Positions 16,772 through 26,947 of a DNA stretch of 49,855 bases are shown one piece after another (the first letter of the stretch is position 1; the number at the start of each line of letters is the position of its first letter). A program made the translations under genes and the position numbers. The DNA is from Fibrobacter sp. (GTDB taxonomy: Bacteria; Fibrobacterota; Fibrobacteria; Fibrobacterales; Fibrobacteraceae). The notes beneath the pieces were generated by a model that made no database searches, was not told the DNA's origin, and was given only the letters and a program-made list of their open reading frames with translations. The stretch spans positions 1 through 49,855 of the forward strand of contig JAAYJH010000108.1 of assembly GCA_012523035.1 (NCBI GenBank). Direction: 5' to 3'.

Positions 16772-17654
16772 AATTGCAATTATAGCATGGAAACACCAAA
16801 GCTCTGAGTTGGCTTTGGCACTCCAAAAAATCAGTGAGTGGGCATTATTGCACCCAGAAATTGAATATATTGCTTCTGAGTCCTTAAAAATACTTTGCCC
16901 GCCCCCTATTCAAGTTGTATCTACAGAAAATTTAAGCAAAGTGCATTTAATTATTGCTATCGGTGGAGATGGTACCATGCTTTCTACGGCTCGATTTGCT
17001 CTTCAAAATTCTACTCCTATTTTGGGAGTGAATGTGGGTCGAGTGGGTTTTTTGGCCGAAACTCAAGTAGAAGATCTACAAGATACTTTGGATTTACTCA
17101 TTTTAGGAAAATTTTCTACTAGTACACGGTTAATGTTAGATATCCAAGTTTATTCTGGTGAAAAAAAAGTGTTTTCTGAAGTCGTTTTAAATGAACTGCA
17201 TATTCGATCTTCTAAGCCCGGTAAAATGGTGAATTTAGAGGTGGATTACAATAAAAAACACTTGACTGAATATTGGGCTGATTCTTTATTGATTTCTACA
17301 CCAACAGGTTCTACAGCTTATAATTTATCTGCAAATGGACCTATCATTTACCCTTCTACATTGGCTTTCGTGCTCACTCCTTTGGCTCCAAGCAGCCTTT
17401 CGGTGCGTCCTTTGATTTTGCCAGCCACCGCAGAGTGTGAAATCCGTTTTGCCTCCAAAGGAGTTGGACTCAGCCTTGTGTTCGATGGCAATTCCTCTTA
17501 TGAATTAAAACCTGGAGAGCGGATTGTTATTTCTAAAAGTCAATCGGTCACTACTTTTATTCGAGTGAAATCTTCTGCTTTTGTCGATGCATTGCGAGAA
17601 AAGTTAGGATGGACGGGAAAACCTAAGTTAAAAACTGAGCCTTTTTCAAAGTAA
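16758..17654 (+). CDS. nadK: NAD kinase
   Basis: The protein phosphorylates NAD to NADP. The 298 residues include the GGDGT motif (69-73), the following NVGRVGFLAE, and the second-domain signature STPTGSTAYNLSANGPI. The ATG at 16758 follows AAAAGG and gives a 14-bp overlap with the preceding gene; a GTG at 16749 is possible. Operon partnership with tyrA may link NADP supply to a dehydrogenase, but nadK is often in mixed operons. The gene ends 13 bp before a dispersed 19-mer copy. Confidence 0.95.
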   Translation: MKFRKIAIIAWKHQSSELALALQKISEWALLHPEIEYIASESLKILCPPPIQVVSTENLSKVHLIIAIGGDGTMLSTARFALQNSTPILGVNVGRVGFLAETQVEDLQDTLDLLILGKFSTSTRLMLDIQVYSGEKKVFSEVVLNELHIRSSKPGKMVNLEVDYNKKHLTEYWADSLLISTPTGSTAYNLSANGPIIYPSTLAFVLTPLAPSSLSVRPLILPATAECEIRFASKGVGLSLVFDGNSSYELKPGERIVISKSQSVTTFIRVKSSAFVDALREKLGWTGKPKLKTEPFSK

Positions 17655-17667
17655 GTCTTAGAAAAAG

Positions 17668-17686
17668 CCAGGCGTGTGTGAGACTT
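17668..17686 (-). repeat. Dispersed 19-mer, copy 4 (reverse orientation)
   Basis: The minus strand reads AAGTCTCACACACGCCTGG exactly. It starts 13 bp after the nadK stop, in the convergent nadK-parC gap. Confidence 0.85.
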
Positions 17687-17741
17687 CATAAAATAAAGGA
17701 TTTGAATTGTTAAGGGTTTTGTTTGTAGATTTTAGTTTACC

Positions 17742-18030
17742 CTAATCGGGTGGTAAATGTTCAATGGAGTGTCCATCTTTTAAAAGTAAAAATAGAGTTT
17801 GTATCATGGCCTCAATTGGGTGTTTTTGTTGATATTGCCGTTTTGTACAATTTATCCTTTAAATGTCTCTATAAAAAGAATGTGTTTCGACAAGAGTTTT
17901 TAGCGTTTTGAATGACTCGACCACTTGAATCTAAAAAATAGAAGTTGAAACTTTGTTTTATATTGAAGCCACTTTGTGTAGCAAGTTCTTGCGGTTTAAT
18001 GAAAATGATTCAAAAAATCAACGGAATCCT
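17742..18030 (-). pseudogene. Possible decayed coding remnant between nadK and parC
   Basis: Two adjacent minus-strand frames without starts read like protein: one (about 18000 to 17869) includes FNFYFLDSSGRVIQ, which resembles the D-x-x-GR strand of sorting-type C-terminal domains such as that of the GH16 protein here; the other (17858-17742) includes AMIQTLFLLLKDGHSIEHL. They are in different frames and would need a frameshift to join. This is a weak call based on residue patterns only. Confidence 0.25.
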
Positions 18031-18033
18031 TCT
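18008..18033 (-). repeat. Partial duplicate of the parC 3' end
   Basis: ATTCAAAAAATCAACGGAAT plus CCTTCT matches 18210-18236, which encodes the last residues of ParC and the edge of its stop, with one base missing. The two copies are 202 bp apart. Confidence 0.6.
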
Positions 18034-18207
18034 TTTATTATAATTTAAAGAAAAACTTGGAGTTTCATCACTTCAAGTTTTCATGGGTAATGCTTTAATC
18101 TTTTATATTTTTTGTGAGTTTTTTTTATTTGTAAATCTCAAATGGAGTCCTTTTTGAAGGGCTGTCGAGTCAGTTTTTTTTTGAAAATCTTTGTGTAAGA
18201 GTTCATG

Positions 18208-20799
18208 CTATTCAAATAAATCAACGGAATCCTTCTCTTCTTCCATTTCAAAATGTGTGGTTTCATCTGTGTCTATGTTTTCTTCGCTTTCTTTTTGAAT
18301 GATTTCTTCTATTTTAGAAGTGTTTATGATTTTTTTAGCGGTGAATTTGCTTCCTAAAGCTTTGTAGCCCCGAATGTCAGAGATTTCATTGAGTGAAAGT
18401 GTTTCTTTTTCGATCTTTTTCCCTATTTGAAACTCTACAAGGACCTGAGGGTTTGGATTTGAAAGAAATTCCATGAGTTTGGTGTCGGGGTGTTCAGAAA
18501 GTAAAGAAAACTCTGTGGTAGTGGGGCAGTTGTCTAGTTTAAATCGTTTGACCATATAACTAAAGTTAGCCCCTTCAAAATATAAAATAGAATATATTTG
18601 ATCGGGATTGTACTTTTGTACATGGAGTATTCCGGAGCCTATTAAAAGTGGGTCAGCTATGTCGTGGACTCTGGCGATGCCATTTTCTTTGACCACTAAT
18701 ATCTTGTCGTCGTTTTCAAATTCTCCCAGGCTTTCACCTTTTTTTTGACTGCTGATCACACCGCTTGGAGCGTCAAAATATAAGATTTTTGCCCCTAGCG
18801 TGCTAGTCCCTTTGCGAACTCTTTTGATGGTGCGTATAGGGTATTTGGTCACTTGATTTCCTATTGCATTTCGGCCTTTTATTTCTGTTTGACTAAAGTC
18901 CACTTCAAAATTCAACTTGATTCTAGGCCTTGGTTTCAAAAGGACTTCTACGACTTCGGCTTCACCATTTGGATTGCTCGAAAAGTATAATATTTTTGAA
19001 CCTGGTTTTCCACGGCCCATTTGATAATCACGATCACGAGTGATACCACCTACATTGAATCGTTTGATATAAGCGGTGCCATTTTTTCCTTCTTGATATA
19101 TTACATTGTAAATTAATCTTTCGTTGTCTTTATTGAATTTTTCGATATGTATTATGTTTTTTCCTACGAAAACTTTGTCAGAAACTCGAACTACTTTGTA
19201 AGAGCCATCATTTTTGAATATGATAATATCATCGTAATCAGAAACATCAAATAGATATTCTTCTCGTCGAAGCCCTGTCCCCAAAAAGCCTTCTTTTCGG
19301 TTCACATATAGCTTTTGATTGTTCATAGCGACATGGACCACATTGACTTTGCCAAGCTCTGTGATTTCTGTTTTTCGTTCTAAACCTTTTCCATATTTTT
19401 TAAGTATGTTTTTAAAATGTTGAATAGCATATTCGGTCAAGTGCGTTAAATGATGGTGAGTCTCGGCTATTTGTGTGTCTAAGTTTTCTAAAAGTTCATC
19501 GGCTTTTTTTCGATCAAATCGACTGATACGACGAATTGGAATTTCTGCAAGTTTTTGAATTTCTTCTGTGCTTACAGGCTTTCTGAGGTTATGAATATAA
19601 GGAGAAAGGCCTTTTTCAATAAACTGGATCATTTCTTCTTTGTTTTGAGACTTTTTGATGACTTCGTAAACTTCTTTTTCTATGAAGATTTTTTCGAGAC
19701 TGGTCATGTGCCATCGTTGCTCTAGTGCTGCTAGTTTGTTTTCTAGTTCCCACTTTAAAAGCCTCACCGTGTGATCTGTATTGAGTTTGAGTATCTCACT
19801 CACCCCAATAAATTTTGGCTTTTTATTGACAATAATACACGAGTTAGGTGCCAAAGATTTTTCACAATCTGTAAAAGCGTATAAAGCATCGATGACCATT
19901 TGCGAATCCACACCAGCGTGTAAATGAACGACAATCTCGACCTCACTAGAAGTGTTGTCATCGACATGTTTGATTTTGATACGACCACGCTCATTGGCTT
20001 TGATGATACTATCGATTAAAGATCCTGTGGTAGTGCCAAAAGGAATTTCTTTGATCACCAGTCTGCGTGCGTCTAGTTTTTCGATTTTAGCTCGAACCTT
20101 GATGCGGCCGCCTCGAAGTCCATCGTTATAATCACTTACATCTACAGAGCCACCTGTAAAAAAATCAGGAAAGAGATCGAATTTTTTGCCACGAAGGTGG
20201 GCGATAGAGGCTTCACAGAGTTCACAAAAGTTGTGAGGTAAAATAGTGGTGGATAGACCCACAGCTATCCCTTCTACACCCTGAGCGAGTAATAGTGGGA
20301 ATTTTACGGGGAGTGTGACTGGTTCGTTGTTTCGACCGTCATAACTAGGAATCCAATGGGTGGTTTCTGGATTGAACAGCACCTCTAGGGCAAAGGGAGT
20401 CAAGCGACCTTCGATATAGCGAGAAGCTGCTGCTCTATCCCCTGTAAAAGGATTTCCCCAGTTTCCTTGAGTGTCAATCAATAGGTCTTTTTGCCCCATA
20501 TTGACCAGTGCATCTCCAATAGATTGGTCTCCATGAGGGTGGAGCTGCATGGTCCTACCCACAATATTGGCCACTTTATGGTAACGACCATCGTGCATAT
20601 CAAAAAGGGTATGCAAAATTCGTCTTTGCACCGGTTTTAGACCATCTTCAAAATAAGGGACTGCTCGCTCTAAAATCACATAACTGGCATAGTCCAAATA
20701 CCATCCATCATAAAGTTTTTCTAAATAACTAGCGTTAGAAAGTCCAAGTGTTTTATCTTCTTTATTTTCCATAATTTTACTATAAGTTTTCCAGTGCAT
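18208..20799 (-). CDS. parC: DNA topoisomerase IV subunit A (ParC-like)
   Basis: The 863-residue protein is a type IIA topoisomerase cleavage subunit. The winged-helix region ([14 protein letters not shown] near 49-62), the [14 protein letters not shown] segment and the catalytic tyrosine in RAAASRY (Tyr128) are clear. The C-terminal beta-pinwheel is present, followed by an acidic tail. The GyrA box motif typical of gyrase is not evident, and a separate true gyrA lies at 36203, supporting the ParC role. An ATG at 20772 gives a start that does not overlap parE and may be the real one; the ATG at 20799 overlaps parE by 20 bp. Confidence 0.92.
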   Translation of the reverse strand: MHWKTYSKIMENKEDKTLGLSNASYLEKLYDGWYLDYASYVILERAVPYFEDGLKPVQRRILHTLFDMHDGRYHKVANIVGRTMQLHPHGDQSIGDALVNMGQKDLLIDTQGNWGNPFTGDRAAASRYIEGRLTPFALEVLFNPETTHWIPSYDGRNNEPVTLPVKFPLLLAQGVEGIAVGLSTTILPHNFCELCEASIAHLRGKKFDLFPDFFTGGSVDVSDYNDGLRGGRIKVRAKIEKLDARRLVIKEIPFGTTTGSLIDSIIKANERGRIKIKHVDDNTSSEVEIVVHLHAGVDSQMVIDALYAFTDCEKSLAPNSCIIVNKKPKFIGVSEILKLNTDHTVRLLKWELENKLAALEQRWHMTSLEKIFIEKEVYEVIKKSQNKEEMIQFIEKGLSPYIHNLRKPVSTEEIQKLAEIPIRRISRFDRKKADELLENLDTQIAETHHHLTHLTEYAIQHFKNILKKYGKGLERKTEITELGKVNVVHVAMNNQKLYVNRKEGFLGTGLRREEYLFDVSDYDDIIIFKNDGSYKVVRVSDKVFVGKNIIHIEKFNKDNERLIYNVIYQEGKNGTAYIKRFNVGGITRDRDYQMGRGKPGSKILYFSSNPNGEAEVVEVLLKPRPRIKLNFEVDFSQTEIKGRNAIGNQVTKYPIRTIKRVRKGTSTLGAKILYFDAPSGVISSQKKGESLGEFENDDKILVVKENGIARVHDIADPLLIGSGILHVQKYNPDQIYSILYFEGANFSYMVKRFKLDNCPTTTEFSLLSEHPDTKLMEFLSNPNPQVLVEFQIGKKIEKETLSLNEISDIRGYKALGSKFTAKKIINTSKIEEIIQKESEENIDTDETTHFEMEEEKDSVDLFE

Positions 20800-22621
20800 C
20801 AGTGCGGAGATTGGTGACTATATGATTTTGTCTGTCCATGGTGTTTTTACCCATATAATACTCTAACATTTTTCCAAGGGAAGCGTCGGTAGGCATAATC
20901 ACAGACTCTAAACGCATGTCTTCTCCTATAAATTGACCAAATTCAGAAGGGCTTATCTCGCCCAAACCTTTAAAACGGGTGATTTCTAAGCCATCTTTAC
21001 CCAATGAGGCACTGGCTTTATCTCTTTCTTGCTCGTCATAACAATAAATGGTCTCCTTTTTGTTTCGAACTCTGAAAAGGGGAGTTTGCAAGATATACAA
21101 ATGTTTTTGCTCCACAAGTTCTGGAAAAAACTTCAAGAAAAATGTCATTAACAAAAGACGAATATGCATACCGTCCACATCGGCATCGGTGGCGATAATC
21201 ACTTTATTATAACGCAAGTTTTCAAGTCCATTTTCTATATCTAAAGCGTGCTGGAGCAAGTTAAACTCTTCGTTTTCATAGACTACTTTTTTGGTATGCT
21301 CAAAAGTGTTTAAAGGCTTGCCTCTTAAACTAAAAACAGCTTGAGTTTGCACTTGTCTGGCTTTGGTAATAGAACCAGAAGCAGAATCACCTTCTGTGAT
21401 AAAAATCATAGTCTCTTTATGGAGTGGGTTTTTGAGATTATTAAAATGAACCTTACAATCTCTCAATTTTTTGTTGTGAAGGTTTGCTTTTTTAGCCCTT
21501 TCGTTGGCGAGTTTTTTTATACCTGCAATCTCTTTTCTTTCTCTTTCATTTTGTTGGATTCTATCCAAAAGTTGCTTGGCTAATTCGGGTTTTTTATGTA
21601 AAACATTATCGAACTCTTTAGCCACAAAATCCACCACCCATCCTCTAAGAGCGGGGCCGTTGGGGGCAACACTGGTGCTCCCTAATTTGGTTTTAGTTTG
21701 AGATTCAAAAACAGGCTCTTGAATACGCACAGAAATAGAGCCAATGATACAGTTTCGAACATCAGAAGCGTCATAATCTTTTTTAAAATGATCTCGAACT
21801 CCTTTGACAAGCCCTTCTCTAAATGCGGCTTGATGAGTACCTCCTTGGGTGGTGTATTGCCCGTTTACAAAACTATAATAATGCTCACCATATTGATTTC
21901 CATGAGTAAAAGCCACTTCAATATCTTTATCTTTGAGATGGATAATATCGTATCGAATAGACTCATCCACTCTTTTTTGCAGTAAATCTAATAAACCATT
22001 TTCACTTGTATAGGACTTGCCGTTCATTATCAAATGAAGTCCTGTGTTGAGGTAGGCATAGTTCCAGATTTTCTCTTCCATATAAGCTGGCAAATAGCGG
22101 AAGTTTTTAAAAATTTCTGGATCGGGGGTAAAATTAATTTCTGTCCCGTTCCTTTGAGTACTAGCTTCTACTGGATACTCTTTTTGTAAAATTCCACGGC
22201 TAAATTCTGCTTTTTTCACCTTTCCATCTCTAAAGCTTTGCACTTTAAAATAATCAGAGAGGGCGTTGACTGCTTTGGTCCCCACACCATTGAGCCCCAC
22301 CGACTTTTGGAAGGCATCGGAATCGTATTTTCCACCGGTATTGATTTTACTCACACAGTCAATCACCTTTCCCAAAGGAATGCCTCGACCATAATCACGG
22401 ATCCGAACAGAGTGGTCTTTGATATCAATTTCTATTCTTTTACCTGCTCCCATCACAAACTCATCAATAGAGTTATCGATAATTTCTTTGGCTAAAACAT
22501 AAATACCATCATCAGGGCTTTGTCCATCTCCAAGTTTACCAATATACATACCGGGCCTCAAGCGAATGTGCTCGTGCCACTCTAAAGACTTAATACTATC
22601 TTCGTTATATTTAACAGTCAT
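20780..22621 (-). CDS. parE: DNA topoisomerase IV subunit B (ParE-like)
   Basis: The protein of about 613 residues has a GHKL ATPase domain ([13 protein letters not shown], then RDYGRGIP and [14 protein letters not shown]), a transducer domain and a TOPRIM domain (TEGDSASGS and [12 protein letters not shown]). It pairs with the adjacent ParC to decatenate replicated chromosomes. The ATG at 22621 is chosen over an in-frame TTG nine bases upstream. The 217-bp gap to the divergent gene at 22839 must hold both promoters; I see no clear boxes. Confidence 0.94.
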   Translation of the reverse strand: MTVKYNEDSIKSLEWHEHIRLRPGMYIGKLGDGQSPDDGIYVLAKEIIDNSIDEFVMGAGKRIEIDIKDHSVRIRDYGRGIPLGKVIDCVSKINTGGKYDSDAFQKSVGLNGVGTKAVNALSDYFKVQSFRDGKVKKAEFSRGILQKEYPVEASTQRNGTEINFTPDPEIFKNFRYLPAYMEEKIWNYAYLNTGLHLIMNGKSYTSENGLLDLLQKRVDESIRYDIIHLKDKDIEVAFTHGNQYGEHYYSFVNGQYTTQGGTHQAAFREGLVKGVRDHFKKDYDASDVRNCIIGSISVRIQEPVFESQTKTKLGSTSVAPNGPALRGWVVDFVAKEFDNVLHKKPELAKQLLDRIQQNERERKEIAGIKKLANERAKKANLHNKKLRDCKVHFNNLKNPLHKETMIFITEGDSASGSITKARQVQTQAVFSLRGKPLNTFEHTKKVVYENEEFNLLQHALDIENGLENLRYNKVIIATDADVDGMHIRLLLMTFFLKFFPELVEQKHLYILQTPLFRVRNKKETIYCYDEQERDKASASLGKDGLEITRFKGLGEISPSEFGQFIGEDMRLESVIMPTDASLGKMLEYYMGKNTMDRQNHIVTNLRTDALENL

Positions 22622-22838
22622 AAAAACCAAAAAAAGTTAAAATCAATTTATTCATATCAAAATCCACTAGCAATTGAACTTTGAATCCCATTTGCAAATA
22701 TAATAAAAAAAAACTACTGCACAAATGCACAACAGATTAAAAGTCAAATCAAGAATTAAAGATGGCTTTATGCAACGATAAATACTATTTTACTTTAAAG
22801 TATTAAAATATACCGACACTTATTCCTCTGCAGGTGAT

Positions 22839-24338
22839 ATGCTTTTTACAAAAAAGACTTTCTTTTGTTTTTTTTTAATGTTTTCTCTTTTGTTTTCAGA
22901 AGAAGTCTTTCAATATGGAAACAAATTAGAGTTTTTCGTGCGCATCGACACAGAAGACGCCGAAATCACAGCATACATGCCAACACATAAAAAACTCTTT
23001 AGCATTGGAGGGAATGCATCTTTATCTGTTTACGATTTTTCTAAGCCACAAGCCCCTCAAATCATTCAAAAAATAAAACTCCAAGGAGAAGCCTCCAGTA
23101 TTTCTGTATACAATGATTTAGTAGCCTTGGCACTGATTTCAGAAAGGCACACAGATCCTGGAAAAGTCCTTTTATATCGATACCAAGATTCTTTAGAACT
23201 CTACAAAAGCATCGAAGTGTGTGCAGAACCAGACATGTTAAGCTTTGGCCCACACGGCGATTTCATCTTAGTCGCTTGTGAAGCCTCTCCCTCTAAAGAC
23301 GGCAGTATAGACCCAGAAGGCCAGGTTGCCTATATCGATTTAAGTCAAAAACCACAAGTTCAAACTCATATTTTAGACTTTAGGCATTTAGACAGCACTT
23401 CGTTACTAAAAAAAGGGGTACGGGTGAGTGGTCCAGCCAATTTTTATCAAAATTTAGAACCAGAATATATTGCCATAGATTCCAGTGGGCAATATGCATG
23501 GGTGAGCCTTCAAGAAAACAATGCCATTGCTTTAATAGACATCCATCAAAAAAAAATAACAGAAGTCTTTCCTTTGGGCACTTTAGATCACAGCTTGGCC
23601 TCTAACTCTTTTGACGCACAAAAAGACAAAAAAGCAAAACTCATTCAAGCTCCAGTCCTAGGGATGCGTCAACCCGATGGCATTGCGGTTCACTCCAAAA
23701 ACAACAAACACTATGTATTCACAGCCAACGAAGGCGCTTCAAAAAAAGAATCTTATTTCACCGATGAAACCAACATCCAAAAATTAGTTGCCAACAACGC
23801 TTTATCTTTAAAAAGCTTCACTCCTAGTATCATAGAATCACTAGAAAAACTCATAGTCTCTAAAATGGACACCTGCAAAAATCAATCCTGCGAAAAAGTC
23901 TATAGTTTTGGCTCTCGCTCCATGAGTGTATTGGATGGAAAAACGGGTAAAATCCTCTTTGACAGTCAAAATCAAATCGAAACTTTACTAGCCAAAATAG
24001 CCCCCTCTTATTTTAATTGGAACGCCAAAAAGGGCAAAAAAAAGACTGACACTCGAAGCCACTACAAAGGCCCTGAACCCGAAAACATCACCATAGGGAC
24101 AGTCAAAGGTAAAAACTACGCTTTTTTAGGCTTAGAACGCATGTCGGGAATCTTAGTCTGGGACATAGAAAACCCTGAAAACCCAAGCATAATCGATTAT
24201 TATTTGAATCCCAAAGACAGAGGCCCCGAAGGAATCCTTTTCATCCCCGAAAAATCCAGTCCCATCCCTGGCACCCCTTTACTGGTCGTAGCCTATGAAT
24301 ACAGTGAAAGCATAGTCGTTTACACTTTTAAAAAATGA
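22839..24338 (+). CDS. Secreted choice-of-anchor I family beta-propeller protein
   Basis: The 499-residue protein starts with a signal peptide (about 1-21) and then shows propeller-like repeats with signatures of the choice-of-anchor I group: SIGGNASLSVYDFS near the start, PEYIAIDSSGQYAWVSLQEN in the middle, QPDGIAVHSKNNKHYVFTANEGAS, and PEPENITIGTVKGKNYAFLGLERMSG near the end. Members are extracellular and of unknown function; some resemble alkaline-phosphatase-associated proteins. No anchor or sorting domain is evident at its C-terminus, which ends in TFKK. The stop TGA is also the first three bases of the TG-AAGTC repeat. The start follows AGGTG. Confidence 0.85.
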   Translation: MLFTKKTFFCFFLMFSLLFSEEVFQYGNKLEFFVRIDTEDAEITAYMPTHKKLFSIGGNASLSVYDFSKPQAPQIIQKIKLQGEASSISVYNDLVALALISERHTDPGKVLLYRYQDSLELYKSIEVCAEPDMLSFGPHGDFILVACEASPSKDGSIDPEGQVAYIDLSQKPQVQTHILDFRHLDSTSLLKKGVRVSGPANFYQNLEPEYIAIDSSGQYAWVSLQENNAIALIDIHQKKITEVFPLGTLDHSLASNSFDAQKDKKAKLIQAPVLGMRQPDGIAVHSKNNKHYVFTANEGASKKESYFTDETNIQKLVANNALSLKSFTPSIIESLEKLIVSKMDTCKNQSCEKVYSFGSRSMSVLDGKTGKILFDSQNQIETLLAKIAPSYFNWNAKKGKKKTDTRSHYKGPEPENITIGTVKGKNYAFLGLERMSGILVWDIENPENPSIIDYYLNPKDRGPEGILFIPEKSSPIPGTPLLVVAYEYSESIVVYTFKK

Positions 24339-24356
24339 AGTCTCACACACGCCTGG
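24338..24356 (+). repeat. Dispersed 19-mer, copy 5, overlapping a stop codon
   Basis: Exact AAGTCTCACACACGCCTGG. The preceding TG and its first A form the TGA stop of the propeller gene. Confidence 0.85.
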
Positions 24357-24663
24357 TTTTGAATCACTAGAAATTCAATCCCTCTCTCACCAGACACACC
24401 CTTCTCCATTTTCAAGCTAGTACCCTGCAAAAAAATCAAGCCATAGTACTTTACAAAAACAATCTATCTCTACAAAAGATGCTAAATATAGGCATCAATA
24501 TCCACCTCCTATGAATAGGTGTTTTTATTTACACCATCAAAAAAACTGTTAAAAAGCATTTCTCCTAAAGATTCAAAAAAAACAAGTGAAATGCTACAAT
24601 CTATATTAGGTTGTATTGAAAATGTAATTCTAATCATTTTTTATATTTTTTTAAAATAAAAGA
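24357..24663. other. Intergenic stretch without a recognised gene
   Basis: This AT-rich stretch between the propeller gene and the first lipoprotein gene has a weak TTGAAT/ATTCAA hairpin near 24356-24375 but no T run. I see no frame or RNA in it. Confidence 0.4.
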
Positions 24664-24692
24664 TTGTGTATTAGTAGTTTTTATTCTATTAT
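24664..24692 (+). promoter_or_regulatory. Probable promoter of the tandem lipoprotein operon
   Basis: TTGTGT (24664-24669), a 17-bp spacer and TATTAT (24687-24692) lie 58 bp before the first lipoprotein start, in an AT-rich stretch. Confidence 0.45.
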
Positions 24693-24750
24693 AAAAGCAT
24701 TATAAAGTAGTTTTACATTTTTCTTTAATTTTATCCAACAAGGAGGATAA

Positions 24751-26925
24751 ATGCTTAAACGATTACTTTCCTGTGCTGCATGTGCGGTGTTGTTTTTTGC
24801 ATGCGGTGACGATTCTGTTACAAATATAAACAAAGAAGCCAAAGAAAAAGCAAGTATTTCTTACCTTCTGGTTGATTATTACACGGGCGAACCCGTAGAT
24901 TCAGTAACGATATACAATTCTAAGCTCAAAACCTCAAAACTGACAGACTCTCTTGGTATTTCGATCTGGAAAAGTAATCAAATAGGCAGTCATGACATAG
25001 AAGTTTCCAAAGAAGGCTATGCCACCCTTAGAAAATCTGTGGAAGTTGAAGAAGAAGGCCTAGGCGATGTGGCTCGCGTTCCAGATGTGTATAGTAAAAT
25101 TTATATGTATCGACTAGGTGTTGAAGTGAATGGAATTCTTCTCTACACCGATAAAAAAACCGGAAACAAAATACCTGCTTCTGGTGTCACAGTGGTCCTC
25201 ACCAATCAAAACGCGTCTGTGATTCCAAGAGAATATTCAGTCAAAACAGACAAAGAAGGTAATTACAGTTTCACTAACTTGCCAGAAGCTTTAGGTTTTT
25301 TGATCAGCGTCCCTCAGGCAGAGATTGATGGTAACAAATATGTTGTTTCTTCTGGTATTAGTGTAGCCGCTAGCCGCGTGGGTTCAACCCATGATCTTGG
25401 CGTTCAAAATCTAAGCATCCTCACCGAAGAACTGAGTCTAGTAAACTCTAATTTATCCGAAGTAGACAGCAATACTACACTGACACTTAATTTCTCAGCT
25501 CCTTTAGATGCTGATTCTGTGAAGAAGAACCTTTTAGTTAAATTAGGGAGCAAGAATGTCCTTGTAGAAACCAAACTTTCATCCGATGCTAAAACCATTA
25601 ATATCAAACCGTTTTCTGAATCTTGGAATAACAATTTTATATATAGTATTTCGGGCACGATTTCTTCAAAATCAGGTTCTAAATTGACTCTCAACAGCTC
25701 TTTTACTGTAGGAGCCAAAAAGTTCACTTCACCACCAAGTCATGTCAGTGATCTCAAAATTGAAGAGGATGGCAGTTTTATAAAACTCTCATGGACTACT
25801 AAAGACACTCTTATTACCGGTCTTTCTGTTTATTACAAAACCGATAGCATGCCTCATTATTTGATATACGATGATGATCTTAGTCGTTATGCCGAAGATT
25901 TGAGAATCAGTTACTCCAGTCTCTTGCCAAAAAATGTAGACTCCAGTAAAATTAGCTTCATAGTCCTCCCTTACAACAATGTGGGTGAAGCCGATGCCAA
26001 AACAGCCAAGTCTGTGTCTTATACATTCAGAGCCCCAACAGCTCAAGTTTCTGATTTGAATGTGTCATTGAGTGGTTCTTATGTTTATCTCACTTGGAAT
26101 GCTCCAAGTAGCGGATCTTATGATTATGAAATTTTCTATAAAACGCCTTCTATGGATGACTATGAATCTCTAGCTAATGTTTCTTACACCGACTATGAAA
26201 CCTTTAATCCTGTTAGCTATTATATGAATCCAGGAGACCAATCGATTTCATTCAAAGTGGTACCTATGAATAGCTTTGGACAATCGAATCTTTCTAAAGC
26301 CGAAGCCGTGACTCTCTCCTTCGATGTAGATATAGTCGCAGGTGTAAAGGCAGAGATATTTGGAGATTATTTTGTAGTCAGCTGGTCAAAAATAGAAAAT
26401 GCCTCTAATTACACCGTCTATTACAAGACTTCTTCTATGCCAAGCTACTCCTCCACTCCATCTGTAAATTCTACAAGTAAAAATTTTTCTATACTAACCT
26501 ACTCTCATATGGGGAGCACGGCAGACACATCGATTTCTTTTAAGGTGGTGCCAAACAACTTCGTCAGTTCTGGAGATTTAGAAGATGCAGCAGAAGTTAC
26601 AATCATATATCCACTGCCAGAAGATGTCGAAGGCTTGACTGCCAGTTTTGCAGATGGAATTTTTGAACTGGAGTGGACGGCTTCTACAGACACAGATATT
26701 GAATATATTGTTTATTATTACACACCATCTACTATGTCAGATTATGTGAAATTAATTTCTACAAAATCCAATAGTACATCTTACAACGCAGTCGATTTAA
26801 TTGATCCAGCCGATACAGAAATTAGCTTTAAAGTGATTACTCAAAACCGTTATTTAAGAGAATCTTCACTAGAAGATGCTACTCCTGTTACTCTACCTGC
26901 CCCTTCCATTGATGATTTGGATTAA
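24751..26925 (+). CDS. Surface lipoprotein with Ig-like and four fibronectin type III domains
   Basis: A lipoprotein signal peptide ends at Cys18 (lipobox LFFAC), followed by GDDSVTNIN. Residues about 35-120 and 125-215 look like carboxypeptidase-regulatory/CnaB-like beta-sandwiches, about 225-325 like an SbsA-type Ig domain, and then four fibronectin type III-like repeats follow (starts near 329, 430, 527 and 625), each with a recurring YYKTxSMPxY-type strand. The ribosome site AAGGAGG is the strongest in the window, suggesting high expression. A shorter paralog follows after 22 bp. Likely an outer-membrane-anchored adhesin or carbohydrate-binding scaffold; the role is inferred from domains only. 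Confidence 0.85.
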   Translation: MLKRLLSCAACAVLFFACGDDSVTNINKEAKEKASISYLLVDYYTGEPVDSVTIYNSKLKTSKLTDSLGISIWKSNQIGSHDIEVSKEGYATLRKSVEVEEEGLGDVARVPDVYSKIYMYRLGVEVNGILLYTDKKTGNKIPASGVTVVLTNQNASVIPREYSVKTDKEGNYSFTNLPEALGFLISVPQAEIDGNKYVVSSGISVAASRVGSTHDLGVQNLSILTEELSLVNSNLSEVDSNTTLTLNFSAPLDADSVKKNLLVKLGSKNVLVETKLSSDAKTINIKPFSESWNNNFIYSISGTISSKSGSKLTLNSSFTVGAKKFTSPPSHVSDLKIEEDGSFIKLSWTTKDTLITGLSVYYKTDSMPHYLIYDDDLSRYAEDLRISYSSLLPKNVDSSKISFIVLPYNNVGEADAKTAKSVSYTFRAPTAQVSDLNVSLSGSYVYLTWNAPSSGSYDYEIFYKTPSMDDYESLANVSYTDYETFNPVSYYMNPGDQSISFKVVPMNSFGQSNLSKAEAVTLSFDVDIVAGVKAEIFGDYFVVSWSKIENASNYTVYYKTSSMPSYSSTPSVNSTSKNFSILTYSHMGSTADTSISFKVVPNNFVSSGDLEDAAEVTIIYPLPEDVEGLTASFADGIFELEWTASTDTDIEYIVYYYTPSTMSDYVKLISTKSNSTSYNAVDLIDPADTEISFKVITQNRYLRESSLEDATPVTLPAPSIDDLD

Positions 26926-26947
26926 CCCAATTTAGGAGAATTTTAAA

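Noticed and set aside
18052-18081. Hairpin AAAACTTG/CAAGTTTT as terminator between nadK and parC
   Set aside because: The stem is AT-rich with a 14-base loop and no T run on either strand.
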